From Tricholoma matsutake (lineage: Eukaryota > Basidiomycota > Agaricomycetes > Agaricales > Tricholomataceae): DNA of 64,000 nucleotides. Both the position numbers and the translations under genes were made by a program. This document shows, piece after piece, positions 31,799 to 42,996 of the stretch. Numbering within the stretch: the first letter of the stretch is position 1; each line of letters starts with the position of its first letter. The stretch is taken from assembly GCA_026075535.2 (NCBI GenBank), contig AP026546.1, positions 9,982,001-10,046,000 of the forward strand, given 5' to 3'. A model generated the notes under the pieces. The model was not told the origin of the DNA. It searched no databases and saw only the letters and a list, made by a program, of their open reading frames with translations.

Positions 31799-32856
31799 AT
31801 GTCCTCCCCAGCAGGCTCCGCTCAACTGAAATTGGCTGCAATGAAGGCTCAGTATGAACAGAGGGAGTGGAAGATGAAAGAACAGATGGAGCGGGAGGTG
31901 AGAGAATTGGAGGAGGCGGCAAGGGAGGAGGAACATTGGGCGCAGGAGGCGCAGAAGGTATCAGAGGAGGCAGCAAGGGAGGAGGAACATTGGGCGCAGG
32001 AGGCGCAGAAGGTATCAGAGGAGGCTGCAAAGGCAGAGGAGACGCACCAGGCAGCAGCATGGAAAAAAGAGGCTTTGGCCGCAAAACGCACAGAGAAGAA
32101 GCGGGCGGCTGCGGCTGCAGGTTTGGAGGACGGGGCCGAGGGGAGCAAGTCCCCAAAGAAGAAGAAGATTGCCACGTCAAGGGCGTGGGTGGGGTCAGAA
32201 GAATTGGCGAGTCCGGTGCGGGTGCAGGCCGCCTTGCCCTGCAAAAGGTGCATAGTTGGTTTTCTTTCAATGTTTTCGGACTGACAAGTGGCTTAGGTGC
32301 CAATATCAAAAAATTTCGTGCTTCAAGATGGGTGCGAAGGGACACATGTGCGATAACTGCACATGCATTAAGCACAAGTGCGAGGAGGTCGTGTGGGAGG
32401 GGCAGGAGGCCCCAACAGTAAGAAAAGCAAGGTCCAGAGTGGGAACAGTGGGCCCGCCGGAAAACAACGGAGAAGTGGCGGAGCTGCTATGGCAGCTGGT
32501 GAAGGTGGTGAGGAAATGGTTTGGGGAGGTGGTGACAGTGGCGAGGGAGTCGATGGAGGAGATCCGGGATGCAATGGACCTGGAGTGGGAGGTGGATGAA
32601 AGTATCGAGGGGGAGAGTGACGAGGACGAGGAGGAAGTGGAGCGGGCAGTATGAGAGTCCCGATGGGATCCGCCAGTCTGGAGACAACTGGGCAGGATTC
32701 CAAAGATATTTGGAAAAAAGGCGGGCAGACAACATGGAGGAGGGCAAGGGTGAGGAAGAGGAGGATGAAGGCGGGGAAGGTGGAGAAGTGGAGGAAGGTG
32801 GTGAAGTCGGAGGAGAGGATGACGAAGATGGAGAGGGAGAAGCGGAGGTAGTGTAG
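31799..32856 (+). pseudogene. Antisense coiled-coil/Cys-cluster ORF between gypsy pol and 3' LTR
   Basis: This reads opposite to gypsy-2, between its chromodomain and 3' LTR. The first frame (31,799-32,284, ATG in AAAATG context) starts MSSPAGSAQLKLAAMKAQYE, has a charged coiled coil with a 23-residue tandem duplication (EEAAREEEHWAQEAQKVS twice), then a Lys/Ala-rich part and CKRC. A second frame (32,256-32,654) gives CFKMGAKGHMCDNCTCIKHK, a compact Cys cluster, and an acidic tail; a third (to 32,856) ends in an acidic EEDEGGEGGEV-type tail. Two single-base shifts would link the three. It looks like a DNA-binding or chromatin-type protein, function unknown. Similar antisense ORFs occur in other agaric gypsy elements as far as I recall. 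Confidence 0.6.
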
Positions 32857-32934
32857 GGATCCGGTCGGATCCAAAAAATCTTTTTTCAATAAAGTTTGTT
32901 CTGAGTTTGGACTGAGTGAATAAGTAACGTGAAT

Positions 32935-33707
32935 CATCTTTAAGCGGGTAACAGTCCGATTTTCTGCAGGTAGCGGGTGTGAAAATCCACAAGGAGTTCT
33001 TGGGTGTGGTCAAGTTCCATAACAGGTAGCCAGGAAGTCTCTTCGTCGGTTCCCTGGTAACCTTCCCATCGGACGAGGTAGAGAATCTTGCAGTGATGTC
33101 AGTTGTCGACTTTGGAGTCGAGGACTTCGGTGATCTCATATTCGAGCTCGTCATTGATGGTGATCAGAGGAGGTGGAGGTTGTACTCGATTTGGAATTGT
33201 GTTCGGGGAGTGTATCTCTAGTTGAGAGACATGGAAAACAGGGTGAATAGCCCGCATGTGATCCGGGAGCCACAGGGTGACTGAGTGAGTTCCCGGGTGG
33301 GCAATGATTTCAAAAGGACCATGGTTCTTTCCAGAGAGTTCTTTGGAGGGACGGGTGGTGTGGATATTTTCCGCAGTGACATAAGCGAAATCACCAATGT
33401 CGAAGTCAGGTGTGGGTGCCTGATGTTTATCTGCAGGACCTTGATAACGTTCTTGAGTGGCCGCAAGTTGTTTCTGAAGTTCCTGGTGAAGGTCGTCTAA
33501 ATCGATGACAAATTCGCGGGCACGCTGTGAAGCCAAGTCGCGCTCTGGAAAGACGGAAATGTTCGGGTGGTAACCTTTATTGGCAAAGAAAGGTGATACG
33601 CCTGTAGAAGCGGAAGGAGCATTGTTGTAGGCAAATTTGCCCAAGGGCAAGAGGTGAGACCAGTCGTCCTCCTGATAGTTGCAGAAGATCCGGAGGTACT
33701 GTTCCAA
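32935..33707 (-). pseudogene. Gypsy-2 integrase C-terminus and chromodomain
   Basis: The frame 33,099-33,707 carries the integrase end with FAYNNAPSASTGVSPFFANK and GPFEIIAHPGTHSVTLWLP, then VFHVSQLEIHSPNTIPNR and EYEITEVLDSKVDN. A TGA at 33,099 (Arg in relatives) cuts the chromodomain, which continues in frame with ILYLVRWEGYQGTDEETSWL and ends KIGLLPA near 32,935. Upstream, a TGA breaks GQTE-LNQTLEQYLR at about 33,710. Confidence 0.85.
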
Positions 33708-36568
33708 GGTCTGGTTAAGTCATTCTGTCTGACCATCACCTTGCAGATGATAACCGGAAGTGAAGTGGATCTGCATGTTGAGTGCTTTTCCAAGAGAGCA
33801 GAAAAAATGAGAGACAAACTCAGATCCCCAGTCGCAAGTGACGTGCAATGGAACACCATGCTTGGAGAAGATGTGGAGGATGAACAGGTTGGCTAGTTCT
33901 TGGGCTGTGATTTCATTGACAGTTGGAATGAAGATCCCTGTTTGGTGAGGCAGTCAACGATGACTAGGATAGCAGTGTGACCAGCGGAGTCAGGTAGTTG
34001 TTCAATGAAATCCATGGAGATGGAATTCCAGGGTTGTTCCAGAACCAGAAGTTGCTTTAGGAACCCATAGGGCCTGTGTCGAGGCGATTTGGATTGTTTG
34101 CAAGTCATACAGGATTTGCAGAATTCCTGGACAAAGGTGCAGAGGTTTGGCCAGACGTATTCCCGATGGACAAGCTGCTGGGTTTTGTTTTGTCCAAAGT
34201 GGCCGGAGAGGATATGATCATGGTTGTATTGGAGGACTTTGAGGTGGAGATCTGCAACGTCTGGAACATAAATCCAGTCGAAGTGGTGGAGAAGTCCTGC
34301 CTCATCTATGGTCCAGTTGGGGTCAACAGGTGTCGGGAGATGAACGGAAGATATAGGGTCAAGGGGAAGGGAGGTGCGGATGTCGTTGTGGAGTTTCTCA
34401 ATGTCCATGATTACTGCTTGTCGAAGGATGGGTGTGGCATGATAAGTGGTGTGGAGGGAAGAGGAGAGTTGTTCCTGTGTGAATACAGGTTGGAAGTTGG
34501 TCGGGTTTACAGAGGTGAAGTCGCTATTTCCCCCTTTGTGGTAGACATCCCAACGTCTAATGAGTGCATCTGTCTTGGCCCCTAGTTTCCCAGGGCGGAA
34601 GCGGATGACGAGATTGAACTGGGAAAGGTACTCAGACCAATGGGCCTGGCAGCGGGTGAGCAACTTGGTAGTGCTGAAGTACTCAAGATTTTTGTGGTCT
34701 GTGACCACATCAACTGGGTTTGCAGAACCCTCAAAGTACTGCCTCCAGTGTTTGAAGGCTTCGAAAATGGCCAAGAGTTCCTTGTCATGTGTGTCATAAT
34801 TTAGTTCAGTGGGATTGAAGGAGCGGGAATGAAAAGCGACCAGATGGATTTCTCCATCCACAGTGTAAACCGAAAGGATAGCAGCTAGGGCATAGTCAGA
34901 AGCGTCCATTTCGAGTACCGTTTGTGAGTTGGGTACCCATTGGGTTAAGATGGGTGCGTGAGTGAATTCTTGTTTGAGCCTCTCAAAGGCATTGCAGCAC
35001 TTCTTGTTGAAGTCCCAAGGTGCGGATTTCCGCGTCAAGTGGGTAAGTGGGATGACAATGTCTGAATAACCGTTAATGAAATGGCGGTAAAAATTGCAGA
35101 AGCCTAAGAAGGATTGGATGTCCTTAACTTTCCTAGGCTCGGGCCAGTCGAGCACAGTTTTGATTTTATCCTCGGACATCCAAAGTCCATCCGGTGAAAG
35201 GATGAAACCTAAATATTCAACGGTGTCTTTGTGGAACTCACATTTCTGTGGGGAGGTGTAAAGTCCATTTTTCCGGAGACGGCAGAGGACTTCTTTAATG
35301 TGAGTCCCATGCTGGGACTTGTCGTCTGAATAGATCAGGATGTCGTCAAGGTACACGATAACACAAACATCCAGCATGTCGCTGAAGATGTCGTTCATAA
35401 AATGCTGGAATGCTGCGGGTGCATTAGTGAGTCCAAAGGGAACCACCAACCACTCGAAGGATCCGTAGCGGGTGCGGAAAGTAGTTTTCCATTTGTCACT
35501 GTCTGCGATGCAGACTAGGTGATAAGCATGCCGCAAGTCTATCTTGGTGAACAAGCGGGCTTTTTGGGGAGAGTCAAGGAGGTCGGAAATGAGAGGAAGG
35601 GGATAGCGGTCTTTCTTCATAAGACAATTGAGTCCTCGGTAGTCGACACAAAGTCGGAGGCTACCATCCTTCTTCTTGATGAAAAGTATAGGAGCTCCAT
35701 GTGGAGACTTAGAAGGATGGATGAAGCCTGAGTGGACGTTTTTGTCAATGAAGACTCGTAGGGCTTCTAATTTGGAGGGAGAGAGGGAGTACATGCGACC
35801 TGGAGGAGGGGGAGCATTATCCTCCGTCTCTATCTTGAGGTTGTAAGGACGATGTGGAGGAAGGGTGTCTGCCTTATTCTTATTAAAGACATCGGTGAAT
35901 TCATGATACTCGGCGGGAATGTCAGATAAATCTGGTGGGATTGAGGATTGGGTCGAGCAGGCGGATAACCCTTCTGGAGCGAAGGTCATCTGGAAGGCTA
36001 CTGCCCCAGGGAGTTTGCTAGCATGCGCATAAGCGGCAGCGTTGATGAAAGAGATGTCGGGAGGTGTAAACTTAGGAGGAATGGGGGGTTTGGAAAATGC
36101 GGAGGATTCAAGGATTTCTACCAGAAGGTTCAGGGACAAAGGAGACGTCTGGGGTGCTGAACCTCTATGATCAGCAGAGCGGAAAGTGATTTGGCTTGAA
36201 GACCAGTCAATCAACGGATTGTATTGCTTCAGCCAGTTATGACCAAGTACTGTGGAACAGGAAGAGTCTAGCGAGGTTACATAAAATGACAGATTGAACA
36301 TTTCACCGGTAGGAAAGGTGACCAGAAGTTGGGTGACTTGAGTTATGGTGGAGTTGCAAGATCCATCAAAGAGTCGTAAACCGATCGGTTTAATGGATTC
36401 CGTGCTGAGTTGGTTATTCAACATGAAAGAGGAGTCAAGAAAGCAATGGGATGAACTGGAATCAATGAAGGTTTGGACAGGGGCAGAAAGGTCAGGAATA
36501 GTTAAGAGGATGATTAGGGAGTCAGGGTCGGAAAGAGCGGACATGTTGAGACGGACGTAGGCAGCCAA
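33708..36568 (-). pseudogene. Gypsy-2 protease-RT-RNase H-integrase ORF (891 codons, then frameshift)
   Basis: One open frame 33,893-36,568. Protease: TFIDSSSSHCFLDSSF, where the active-site DSG reads DSS. RT: LCVDYRGLNCLMKKDRYPLP, FRTRYGSFEWLVVPFGLTNA and an intact VYLDDILIYSDD. RNase H: LEMDASDYALAAILS and DHKNLEYF. Integrase: HDHILSGHFGQNKT, CKSCMTCKQSKSPRHR, MDFIEQLP. A one-base shift after LTKQG near 33,940 moves the catalytic rest (VTCDWGSEF in place of SDRGSxF) to another frame. RT looks catalytically sound, protease does not. Confidence 0.9.
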
Positions 36569-36624
36569 GTGGGTAAGGTCAACGCAACCCCCAGCCCCAA
36601 TGGCTGTATCCTGAGGGTTGCGGA

Positions 36625-37520
36625 CTATTTTTCCGAGTCTGCAGAATTGGGAATTACAGTGGATGCGCAGGCCTTTGTGGCTTTAGACTTTGGGCAGTTT
36701 CCTGCTACGTGCCCTTCTTCACCGCAGTAGAGGCAAAGTCTTTCCCGCATGCGATGTTCTCGTTCATCCGCAGTAAGTTTGCCATTCTTACCCAACTTGT
36801 CGGAGATGGACAACTTGGAAGTGTTCTTTGTCGTGGAGGGCTGCTGGTTGGAGGAGTTTCCCCGAGGGGAGCTCGACGAGGATTGATTGGTGGACTGGGA
36901 GGAACCTTTGGGGTTGTCCTTCTTGACAGGGTTAGAAGAGTTCCTGGAATTCTTAGTTTCGAACCGGGTTTCATCTTCCTGCATCCAGTAGATATTGTCA
37001 CAGTCCTGCACTTTCAAGCACAGTCCTGCAAGGGTGTTGGGTTTACCACCCCAAAGGACTTCTATATGAAGTCGGAGTGGAAGACCATGGAAATAGTGGT
37101 CACGGAGGGCTGCCTCATTCCAGTTGACCCTAGAAGCTAATTCCCAAAAGTCAACGTTATACTTTGTGATGCGACCACTTTTCTTCATTGCTAAATCGGA
37201 AAGAGCTTTTTCCACATCCCCGAGTGGGTCGTGTGGGCCGAAGTTACTCTCTAGTTCGGTGAGAAAAGCCTCATAATCCCACATCCAGTGTGCGGAATCG
37301 GTCGGGTCATTAAGACTGGGCTCAAACCAGCTGAGAGCTGATCGCTTGAGATAAGAAAGGATAAATATGATCTTTTTCTTATCAGAAGAAAATACGTGCG
37401 GACGGTCGCGGAAATGAAGGTTACACAATACTAGGAAGTCTCTAAGTTTCTTTGGGTTGGAGCCATCGAAGGTGTCGGGGTCGCGAAGTTTGATTTTCTT
37501 GGTCTTGGGTGCGTTATGTT
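36625..37520 (-). pseudogene. Gypsy-2 gag, N-terminally truncated
   Basis: The frame reads from HNAPKTKKIKLRDPDTFDGS (from 37,520) through SALSWFEPSLND, FLTELESNFGPHDP and DLAMKKSGRITKYNVDF to a Ser/Asn-rich linker and an intact zinc knuckle CLYCGEEGHVAGNC. It stops at 36,625, 57 bp before the pol frame. Truncated at its start by the junction at 37,520. Confidence 0.88.
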
Positions 37521-37544
37521 GTCAGAGGGTGCAGATACTCTCCG

Positions 37545-37592
37545 AGAGGTTGTAAAAAACAAAAATGCCCCAAGTCAGTCAAGGCAACACTA
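37545..37592. mobile_element. hAT-type MITE end fragment
   Basis: AAAATGCCCCAAGTCAGTCA followed by AGGCAACACTA is the right end of the MITE at 38,646-38,977. Its right flank GTCTACAA is gypsy-3 sequence; the left part is missing at the gypsy-2 junction. Confidence 0.75.
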
Positions 37593-38637
37593 GTCTACAA
37601 TTTCTTCAACTATATATTCTGGAGTACCTTCTACTATTATTGGAGGTTGTGGAGTGGTTTGTTGACCAGGAATAGTGGGCGGGCGGTAGGGGCATAGGCA
37701 GGAAACATTAATCTCAGGATCAATTTTGAATGATCAGCACTACCACATTAGGTGAAATTATTTTAGAGATTGTGTATGGGCCAACTTGTTTCTCTGTAAA
37801 TCTCCTAGAAGTTGTGGAATATTTAGGTCCTTGGTACTTAGCCATACCAAGTCACCAACATTGTACTCTGGAGCAAGAGCTTGAGTATGATCTGCATGTT
37901 GCATCATATCATCATGTGCTTTCATCAATGCCGACTCCACTTCTTCCTGTACCTTTGCATCTTAGATACAAAGTCTTCTACTGATTGTACCTTAACTTCC
38001 CTTTGAGGTTCTATTCCCATGTGGGGATGATACCCATAATTAGCAAAGAAGGGTGACATGCGAGTAGCCAAATGGAATTTGTTATTGTGGGAAAATTTGG
38101 CAATTGCCAACCATTTGGGCCAGTTGGTTTGTTGGTAGTTGACAAACATACATAGGTAATGCTCCAACTCCTGATTCATTCTCTCTGTCTGCCCATCAGT
38201 TTGTGGGTAATATTCTGTAGATCAGAGATAATGGTATCAGGTAATCAATGTAACTATGATACCTGATTTAGATAGAGGTGCACCAAGCCCAATGATGAGG
38301 TTTCTGTAGCAGTAGGAATAATATGGACCTCCTTTGTGAAGCAGTTGCATACTATGAATATTGCATCGTACCCTTGAGCCTTGGGTAATCCAGTGATAAA
38401 ATCCACAAATATATCTCGCCATGGCACTTTAGGTATAGGGTTCGGCATTAATTTCCCTGCAGGTTTCTCTGGAAATTTCATCCCCCTCATGCACATATCA
38501 CATCCATCCATATACCCCAACACATATTTAGAAATTCTGGGCCACCAAATTAATCCCAATGTCTTCCACCTTCCTGGGTGTCCAGCAGTCAGCATATTAT
38601 GATGTAACAAGATGATCTCCCTTTGCAAATCCTGATA
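37593..38637 (-). pseudogene. Gypsy-3 integrase region
   Basis: Minus strand: integrase zinc part HHNMLTAGHPGRWKT and CDMCMRGMKFPEKPAG, core VDFITGLPKAQGYDAIFIVC followed by NCFTKEVHII (relatives DRFTK), ATRMSPFFANYGYHPHMG and a C-terminal part with EYNVGDLVWLSTKDLNIPQ. Core catalytic Asp region near 38,230 is damaged by a deletion. Several frameshifts. Confidence 0.85.
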
Positions 38638-38645
38638 CTTTGGTA

Positions 38646-38977
38646 TAGTGTTGCCTTGACTGACTTGGGGCATTTTTGTATTTTTACAATATCTTGACAC
38701 AATGCACTCAGTCTGTTTAGTGTTGAGAGAGGACCCATCGACTTTTGGGGCTCCCTATCTATTTGAATATTTTCAGAATTCTATACAATTTATTGGAATT
38801 GATATTGCTTTTGACTCATTTTTTGCTGGTTGACTTGCAAAAAATGAGTCAAAGGCAATAATAGGTCGGGAGCCCCAAAAGTCGATGGGTCCTCTCTCAA
38901 CACTAAGCAGACTGAGTGCATTGTGTCAAGATATTTTAAAAATACAAAAATGCCCCAAGTCGGTCAAGGCAACACTA
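38646..38977. mobile_element. 332-bp hAT-type MITE with perfect 8-bp target duplication
   Basis: TAGTGTTGCCTTGACTGACT at the left and its inverted copy at the right, with ~110-bp near-perfect TIRs and an inner hairpin around GACTCATTTTTTGC. CTTTGGTA at 38,638-38,645 and 38,978-38,985 is an exact 8-bp target duplication in the gypsy-3 pol sequence. No coding capacity; hAT by end and duplication length. Confidence 0.95.
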
Positions 38978-38985
38978 CTTTGGTA

Positions 38986-40498
38986 CATACACCTTTTCTT
39001 GGAACAATACCAACCCTTGCTCCTCAAACCAGTTATCTCCTTTGATATTACCCTTCTTTTCCTTCAGAGCTTTCATGGCTTCACTACTTCATTGTCCATT
39101 TCTGAACATTGCCTAATTTTGGACAACATTTCTGCTTCCGAGCCATCTATTAATAGATGCCCTTGATGCATAGTGCAAATGCAAAAGTATTCAGGTTAGA
39201 GTAAGGTAACATTCTTATTGTCCTCTTCCACCCCCCTTTTGTGATCAATATATCTGGATGATGCATCTGCTTTCCTCACTATGCTTCCTGCTTTATGGAC
39301 CAAGTGAAAATTAAAACATGATAGGAATAATGCCCAATGTGCTTGCTGGTGGTTAAGCTTTCTTGCTGACATGAAGTATTGCAGATTTTGATGATCCATC
39401 CAGATCTCAGTCTGGTGCATACATTCCTCCAAACAATGTCTCCATGCCTCCAATGCTCATATTATTCCCAACATCTCTTTGTCATGCACATCATAGTTCC
39501 TTTCACATCATTCAACCCTCAGGACAAGGATGCACAAGGATGCCATTTGTCATCTTCACACAGCATTGATAATACTGCTTTAGTAGCAAAGTCAGATGCA
39601 TCTGATTCCACTTGTAAGGGGCATGTGAAATCTACTGGGGCTAATAGTGGTCCCTCCACAAACTTCCTTTTCAACTCCTCAAATGCTGTCTGCTACTGTT
39701 CCCCCCACCTCCACACTACTCCCTTTCGCATAATGTTATGTAAGGGTGCAGCAATTTATGCACAAAGTGACAATAATAGTTTGTTAGTCCCAAGAAGGCT
39801 TGAACCTCCTTGACATGGGTGGGTGCAGAATCAGTGATCACCTGTACCTTGATCGGATCCATTTTGACCCTGTCAGGGCCAATCAATAATCCTAGGAACT
39901 CAATCTCACTTGCCCTGAACACACACTTCTCTGGTTTCAAAAATAGATTGTTCACCACTAGCCTCCATAACACCTTGTGTACTATCGCTTCATGATTTTC
40001 TTCATCCTCTGTGAATATCAGAATGTCGTCAATAAATATTATTACCATGCCTTTGTCCATTACATCCTTGAAAATGTTGTTCATCATATTTTGGAAAGTC
40101 GGGGGACTATTGGTCATCCCAAAAAACATGACAAGTGGCTTGAAGGATCCTCAATGCATGGCAAATGCAGCCTTCTACTCATCTCCTTTCCTTATTCATA
40201 TGTTATTGTATCCCCATTGTAAATCCAATTTTGTAAAGACCTTGGCTTTTCCCATCTTGTCAATTATTTCTGAGATCAAAGGCAGGGGGTACACATTCTT
40301 CACTGTCCACTCATTCAGATACCTATAATCTGTACACATCCTCTTCCTCTGATCTTTCTTTGGCACGAAGAATATTAGTGATGTCTGCAGTGATTTCAAA
40401 GGTTGTATGTATCCTTTGTGCAATTCCTCATTTAGGAACACATCAACTTCTTCTTGTTCCATTGGAGATAATGGATATACCTTTGACTGCTTTGGCAC
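38986..40498 (-). pseudogene. Gypsy-3 RT and RNase H
   Basis: RT start KVYPLSPMEQEEVDVFLNEE to FTKLDLQWGYNNI (no stop here, unlike gypsy-1), then MFFGMTNSPPTFQNMMNNI and FIDDILIFTEDEENH with intact D-D. RNase H with MDHQNLQYFMSARKLNHQQA. Frameshifts near 40,190, 39,740, 39,500 and 39,190. Confidence 0.85.
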
Positions 40499-40499
40499 A

Positions 40500-40745
40500 T
40501 CAGGAAAATTGCTGTTGTCCCCAGGGTGTCATGGGTTACCCTAGGATGCCTTGGGACATGCCAGGGCATCCAAGGCAATTGTCTACCCTGGGCACTCTGT
40601 AGATAAAGTGCCATTATTTGCCAGTCTTCAGGATAGTGAATTTTTGTCCAAAGTGCTCCAGGGCACCTCAGGAATGTATGATTCATATGCTTCCTGGATA
40701 TCCTCTGATGCTTGAGAAGATTTTTTGGTCCTCTAAATGACATTC
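40500..40745. repeat. Degenerate array of CCAGGGCATCC-like units
   Basis: 40,505-40,600 and 40,640-40,690 hold self-complementary short units (CCCAGGGTG, GGCATCC, CCTAGGATGCC). The design resembles the subterminal arrays of families X, Y and Z, with another motif. No termini identified. Confidence 0.5.
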
Positions 40746-40859
40746 ACACTGCATATGATATCAAAAAAATTATTGCATTTCCTATATAATACATGTATTT
40801 GATATGTAACTACACTACATATATAGTTTCCATTTGTCTGTTGGTGTCTGTGATGGTGG

Positions 40860-41290
40860 TGTCATTGTCCCCCCCCTTGTCATCATCCCCCTCTCTTTGT
40901 CATCCCCTCCCTCTCATTATCATCCCCCCTCCCTCTCATTGTTCATTGTTGACCCCCCTCCATCTCATCATCAAGCCCCTCCCTCTTGTCATCATTGTCT
41001 CCCCTCCCTATCATCATCATCTCCCCTCCCTCTCATCATCATCTCCCCTCCCTCTTGTCATCATTGTCTCCCCTCCCTCTCATCATTGTTGTCTCTCCTC
41101 CCTCTTGTCCCCTCCCTCTCATCATCATCTGCCCTCCCTCTCATTGTTGTTTCCCCTCCCTCTCATCATCATCTGCCCTCCCTCTCATCATCATCTGCCC
41201 TCCCTCTCATCATTGTCCCTCTCTTCATTGTCCCCCCTCCCTCTCATCATTGTCCCCCCTCTCTCTTGTTGTCTCCCCTCCCTCTCACCT
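40860..41290. repeat. Pyrimidine-rich minisatellite
   Basis: About twenty imperfect ~20-23-bp units of the form CCCTCCCTCTCATCATCATC. Open frames across it in three frames (Pro/Ser/Ile/Leu repeats) are composition artefacts. Confidence 0.8.
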
Positions 41291-41539
41291 AAGTTCACTC
41301 CTGTACCCCCTCAGTCATCATCATTGTTGGTCCACATGCAATCCACCCCTCATGAGGCTGGGGGTGGGTGGTGTGCTTTGTTGTAGGTCCTCTCCCATGT
41401 CATTATTGTCCCCTGGAATTGTTGGTTCATTGTTGAGCACCCATGATGCACCTTGCAAGCAGGGGCTCACAACAGTGGTGGTGGGTGCTGGTCAGCTTCA
41501 TTACTAAAAAAAATTGTTAGCAGCAAGATAATGAAACAC
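41291..41539. other. Family X-like hairpin-rich stretch
   Basis: Contains a P1-like element near 41,340 and 41,455 and the splice-module remnant interrupted by the palindromic element at 41,540. No ORF of note. Confidence 0.4.
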
Positions 41540-42195
41540 TGCTGGGGCTGACCTGTGTTTCCCACAGAAACACATCCTTAGAAACTTGTTGTAAGACTTC
41601 TGATGTGTATATCCTTTGGATATTCTTAATATGTATGTAAAAGAAATGTCAGGGAAATATTTTACCTGTATCCAAGCTGTATCTGCAAGGAACATAAAAG
41701 GTGTATTCTACAATGCTTCTTTCAGATCCCTTCTGGAAACATTTTTCATGTTCCCTTTGTGTAAGTTAAAGAAACACTTTTTATGTAATTATGCCTGTAT
41801 CTGCAAAAAACATTTAACATATATTTATTATGTGTTTTCTATGGATACATGCAAAGAACAAAGGGGTTACCATGGTTACACATGTATCCCTAGGAAACAC
41901 ATAATAAAATTACCTGTTAAATGTTTTCTGCAGATACAGGCATAATTACATAAAAAGTGTTTCTTTAACTTACACAAAGGGAACATGAAAAATGTTTCCA
42001 GAAGGGATCTGAAAGAAACATTGTAGAATACACCTTTTATGTTCCTTGCAGATACAGCTTGGATACAGGTAAAATATTTCCCTGACATGTCTTTTACATA
42101 CATGTTAAGAATATCCAAAGGATATACACATCAGAAGTCTTAAAACAAGTTTCTAAGGCTGTGTTTCTGTGGGAAACACAGGTCAGCCCCAGTAG
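41540..42195. mobile_element. 656-bp palindromic element
   Basis: Two ~310-bp arms, almost identical when inverted, meet near 41,868. The ends are TGCTGGGGCTGACCTGTG and, on the minus strand, CTACTGGGGCTGACCTGTG. Flanks TGAAACAC (41,532-41,539) and TGAAACAA (42,196-42,203) suggest an 8-bp target duplication. Both arms carry the same ORF in mirror image (from MDILNMYVK to about KKHFLCNYACIC); it resembles no protein I know and is probably chance. Confidence 0.8.
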
Positions 42196-42860
42196 TGAAA
42201 CAAGAGTAATAAAAAAACTTAGTAATGGCCCAAGAGATGTCAAACAATGTCTCATGGGCCCTCAACTCCAGTTGTCTCATCATTCTGTCATCTCCTGCAG
42301 TCCCATCATTCCATTGTCATTGTTCCATTTATGTCATCATTGTCATTAGTGCCCCTGATCCCACCTTATGAGCAGAGGCTCATAGTGGCAGTTGTTGGGG
42401 GATGCCTCTTTTGTTATGGGTCCTGTCACCCCATCCTGCCATTGTCATGGTGGCATTTCATATTCTTTCAAGGTGTGAGGTGGTTAGTGATGAGGTGGTG
42501 GTGTTAAGGGCATTTTGCGTGCTTACCTTGCAGGCACCCTGCTACCCAGGCCTCCTGGTGCCTCCATGGGGTCTCTTAAACCCAAACAACCCCCCCACAT
42601 CCCATTTGGATGGAGAGGAGGGGGTGAGCATGTGTCTGCATCATGCATCATTGTGGTAGTAGGTAACCTAAAAATAACTAAACAAGACCATTAGAACTTG
42701 AAAAATAAAGAAAAGAACATTGAAAACACTTAATTTACTTTGTGTTGAGGGGCCTCAGGCTCCTCAAGACAAATCAATGGCTGTTGACACTGTCAATGTC
42801 CACATGATGCAGCAATTTTGAAGCAATGCAGGTCACCCTTTACTGTTGATGGAGCAGTGT
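42196..42860. other. Family X-like DNA with P1 and P2 hairpins
   Basis: 42,226-42,262 pairs GGCCCAAGAGATGTC with GACATTG..CTCATGGGCC around AAACA. A P1 hairpin (TTATGAGCAGAGGCTCATA) lies at 42,366-42,384. On the minus strand the P2 hairpin is followed by TTACTAAGTTTTTTT, a decayed donor. Confidence 0.5.
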
Positions 42861-42996
42861 AGGAGTGGTGTTGGTGGCTGCTGATAGAGGTGGGAGGTGG
42901 TTGGGGTTGAAGGAAGGAGAGGCAGTGGTAGCAGTTGGCCCATGTTCAACTTGTGAAGTTCAACTTCAGCGTGACTTGAAATCAATGATCAGTCAC

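Larger units (their letters stand above)
30970..37520 (-). mobile_element. Gypsy-2: chromovirus-type element, 5'-truncated
   Basis: 3' LTR 30,970-31,666, an antisense ORF region 31,766-32,856, chromodomain, integrase, a long RNase H-RT-protease ORF and gag. The minus-strand order is gag to LTR. Gag is cut at about 37,520 and no 5' LTR is visible; the right junction runs into a MITE end at 37,545. Much better preserved than gypsy-1 or gypsy-3. Confidence 0.9.
37593..40499 (-). mobile_element. Gypsy-3: truncated relative of gypsy-1
   Basis: Collinear with gypsy-1 from chromodomain start to RT start, about 80% alike by eye. No LTRs, gag or protease. Left end cut at the MITE fragment, right end at 40,499 in KVYPLSPMEQEEVDVF. 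Confidence 0.9.

Noticed and set aside
31659..32375. 238-codon minus-strand Pro-rich ORF
   Set aside because: Shadow of the antisense coiled-coil ORF at 31,799-32,284, whose charged repeat is the more structured reading.
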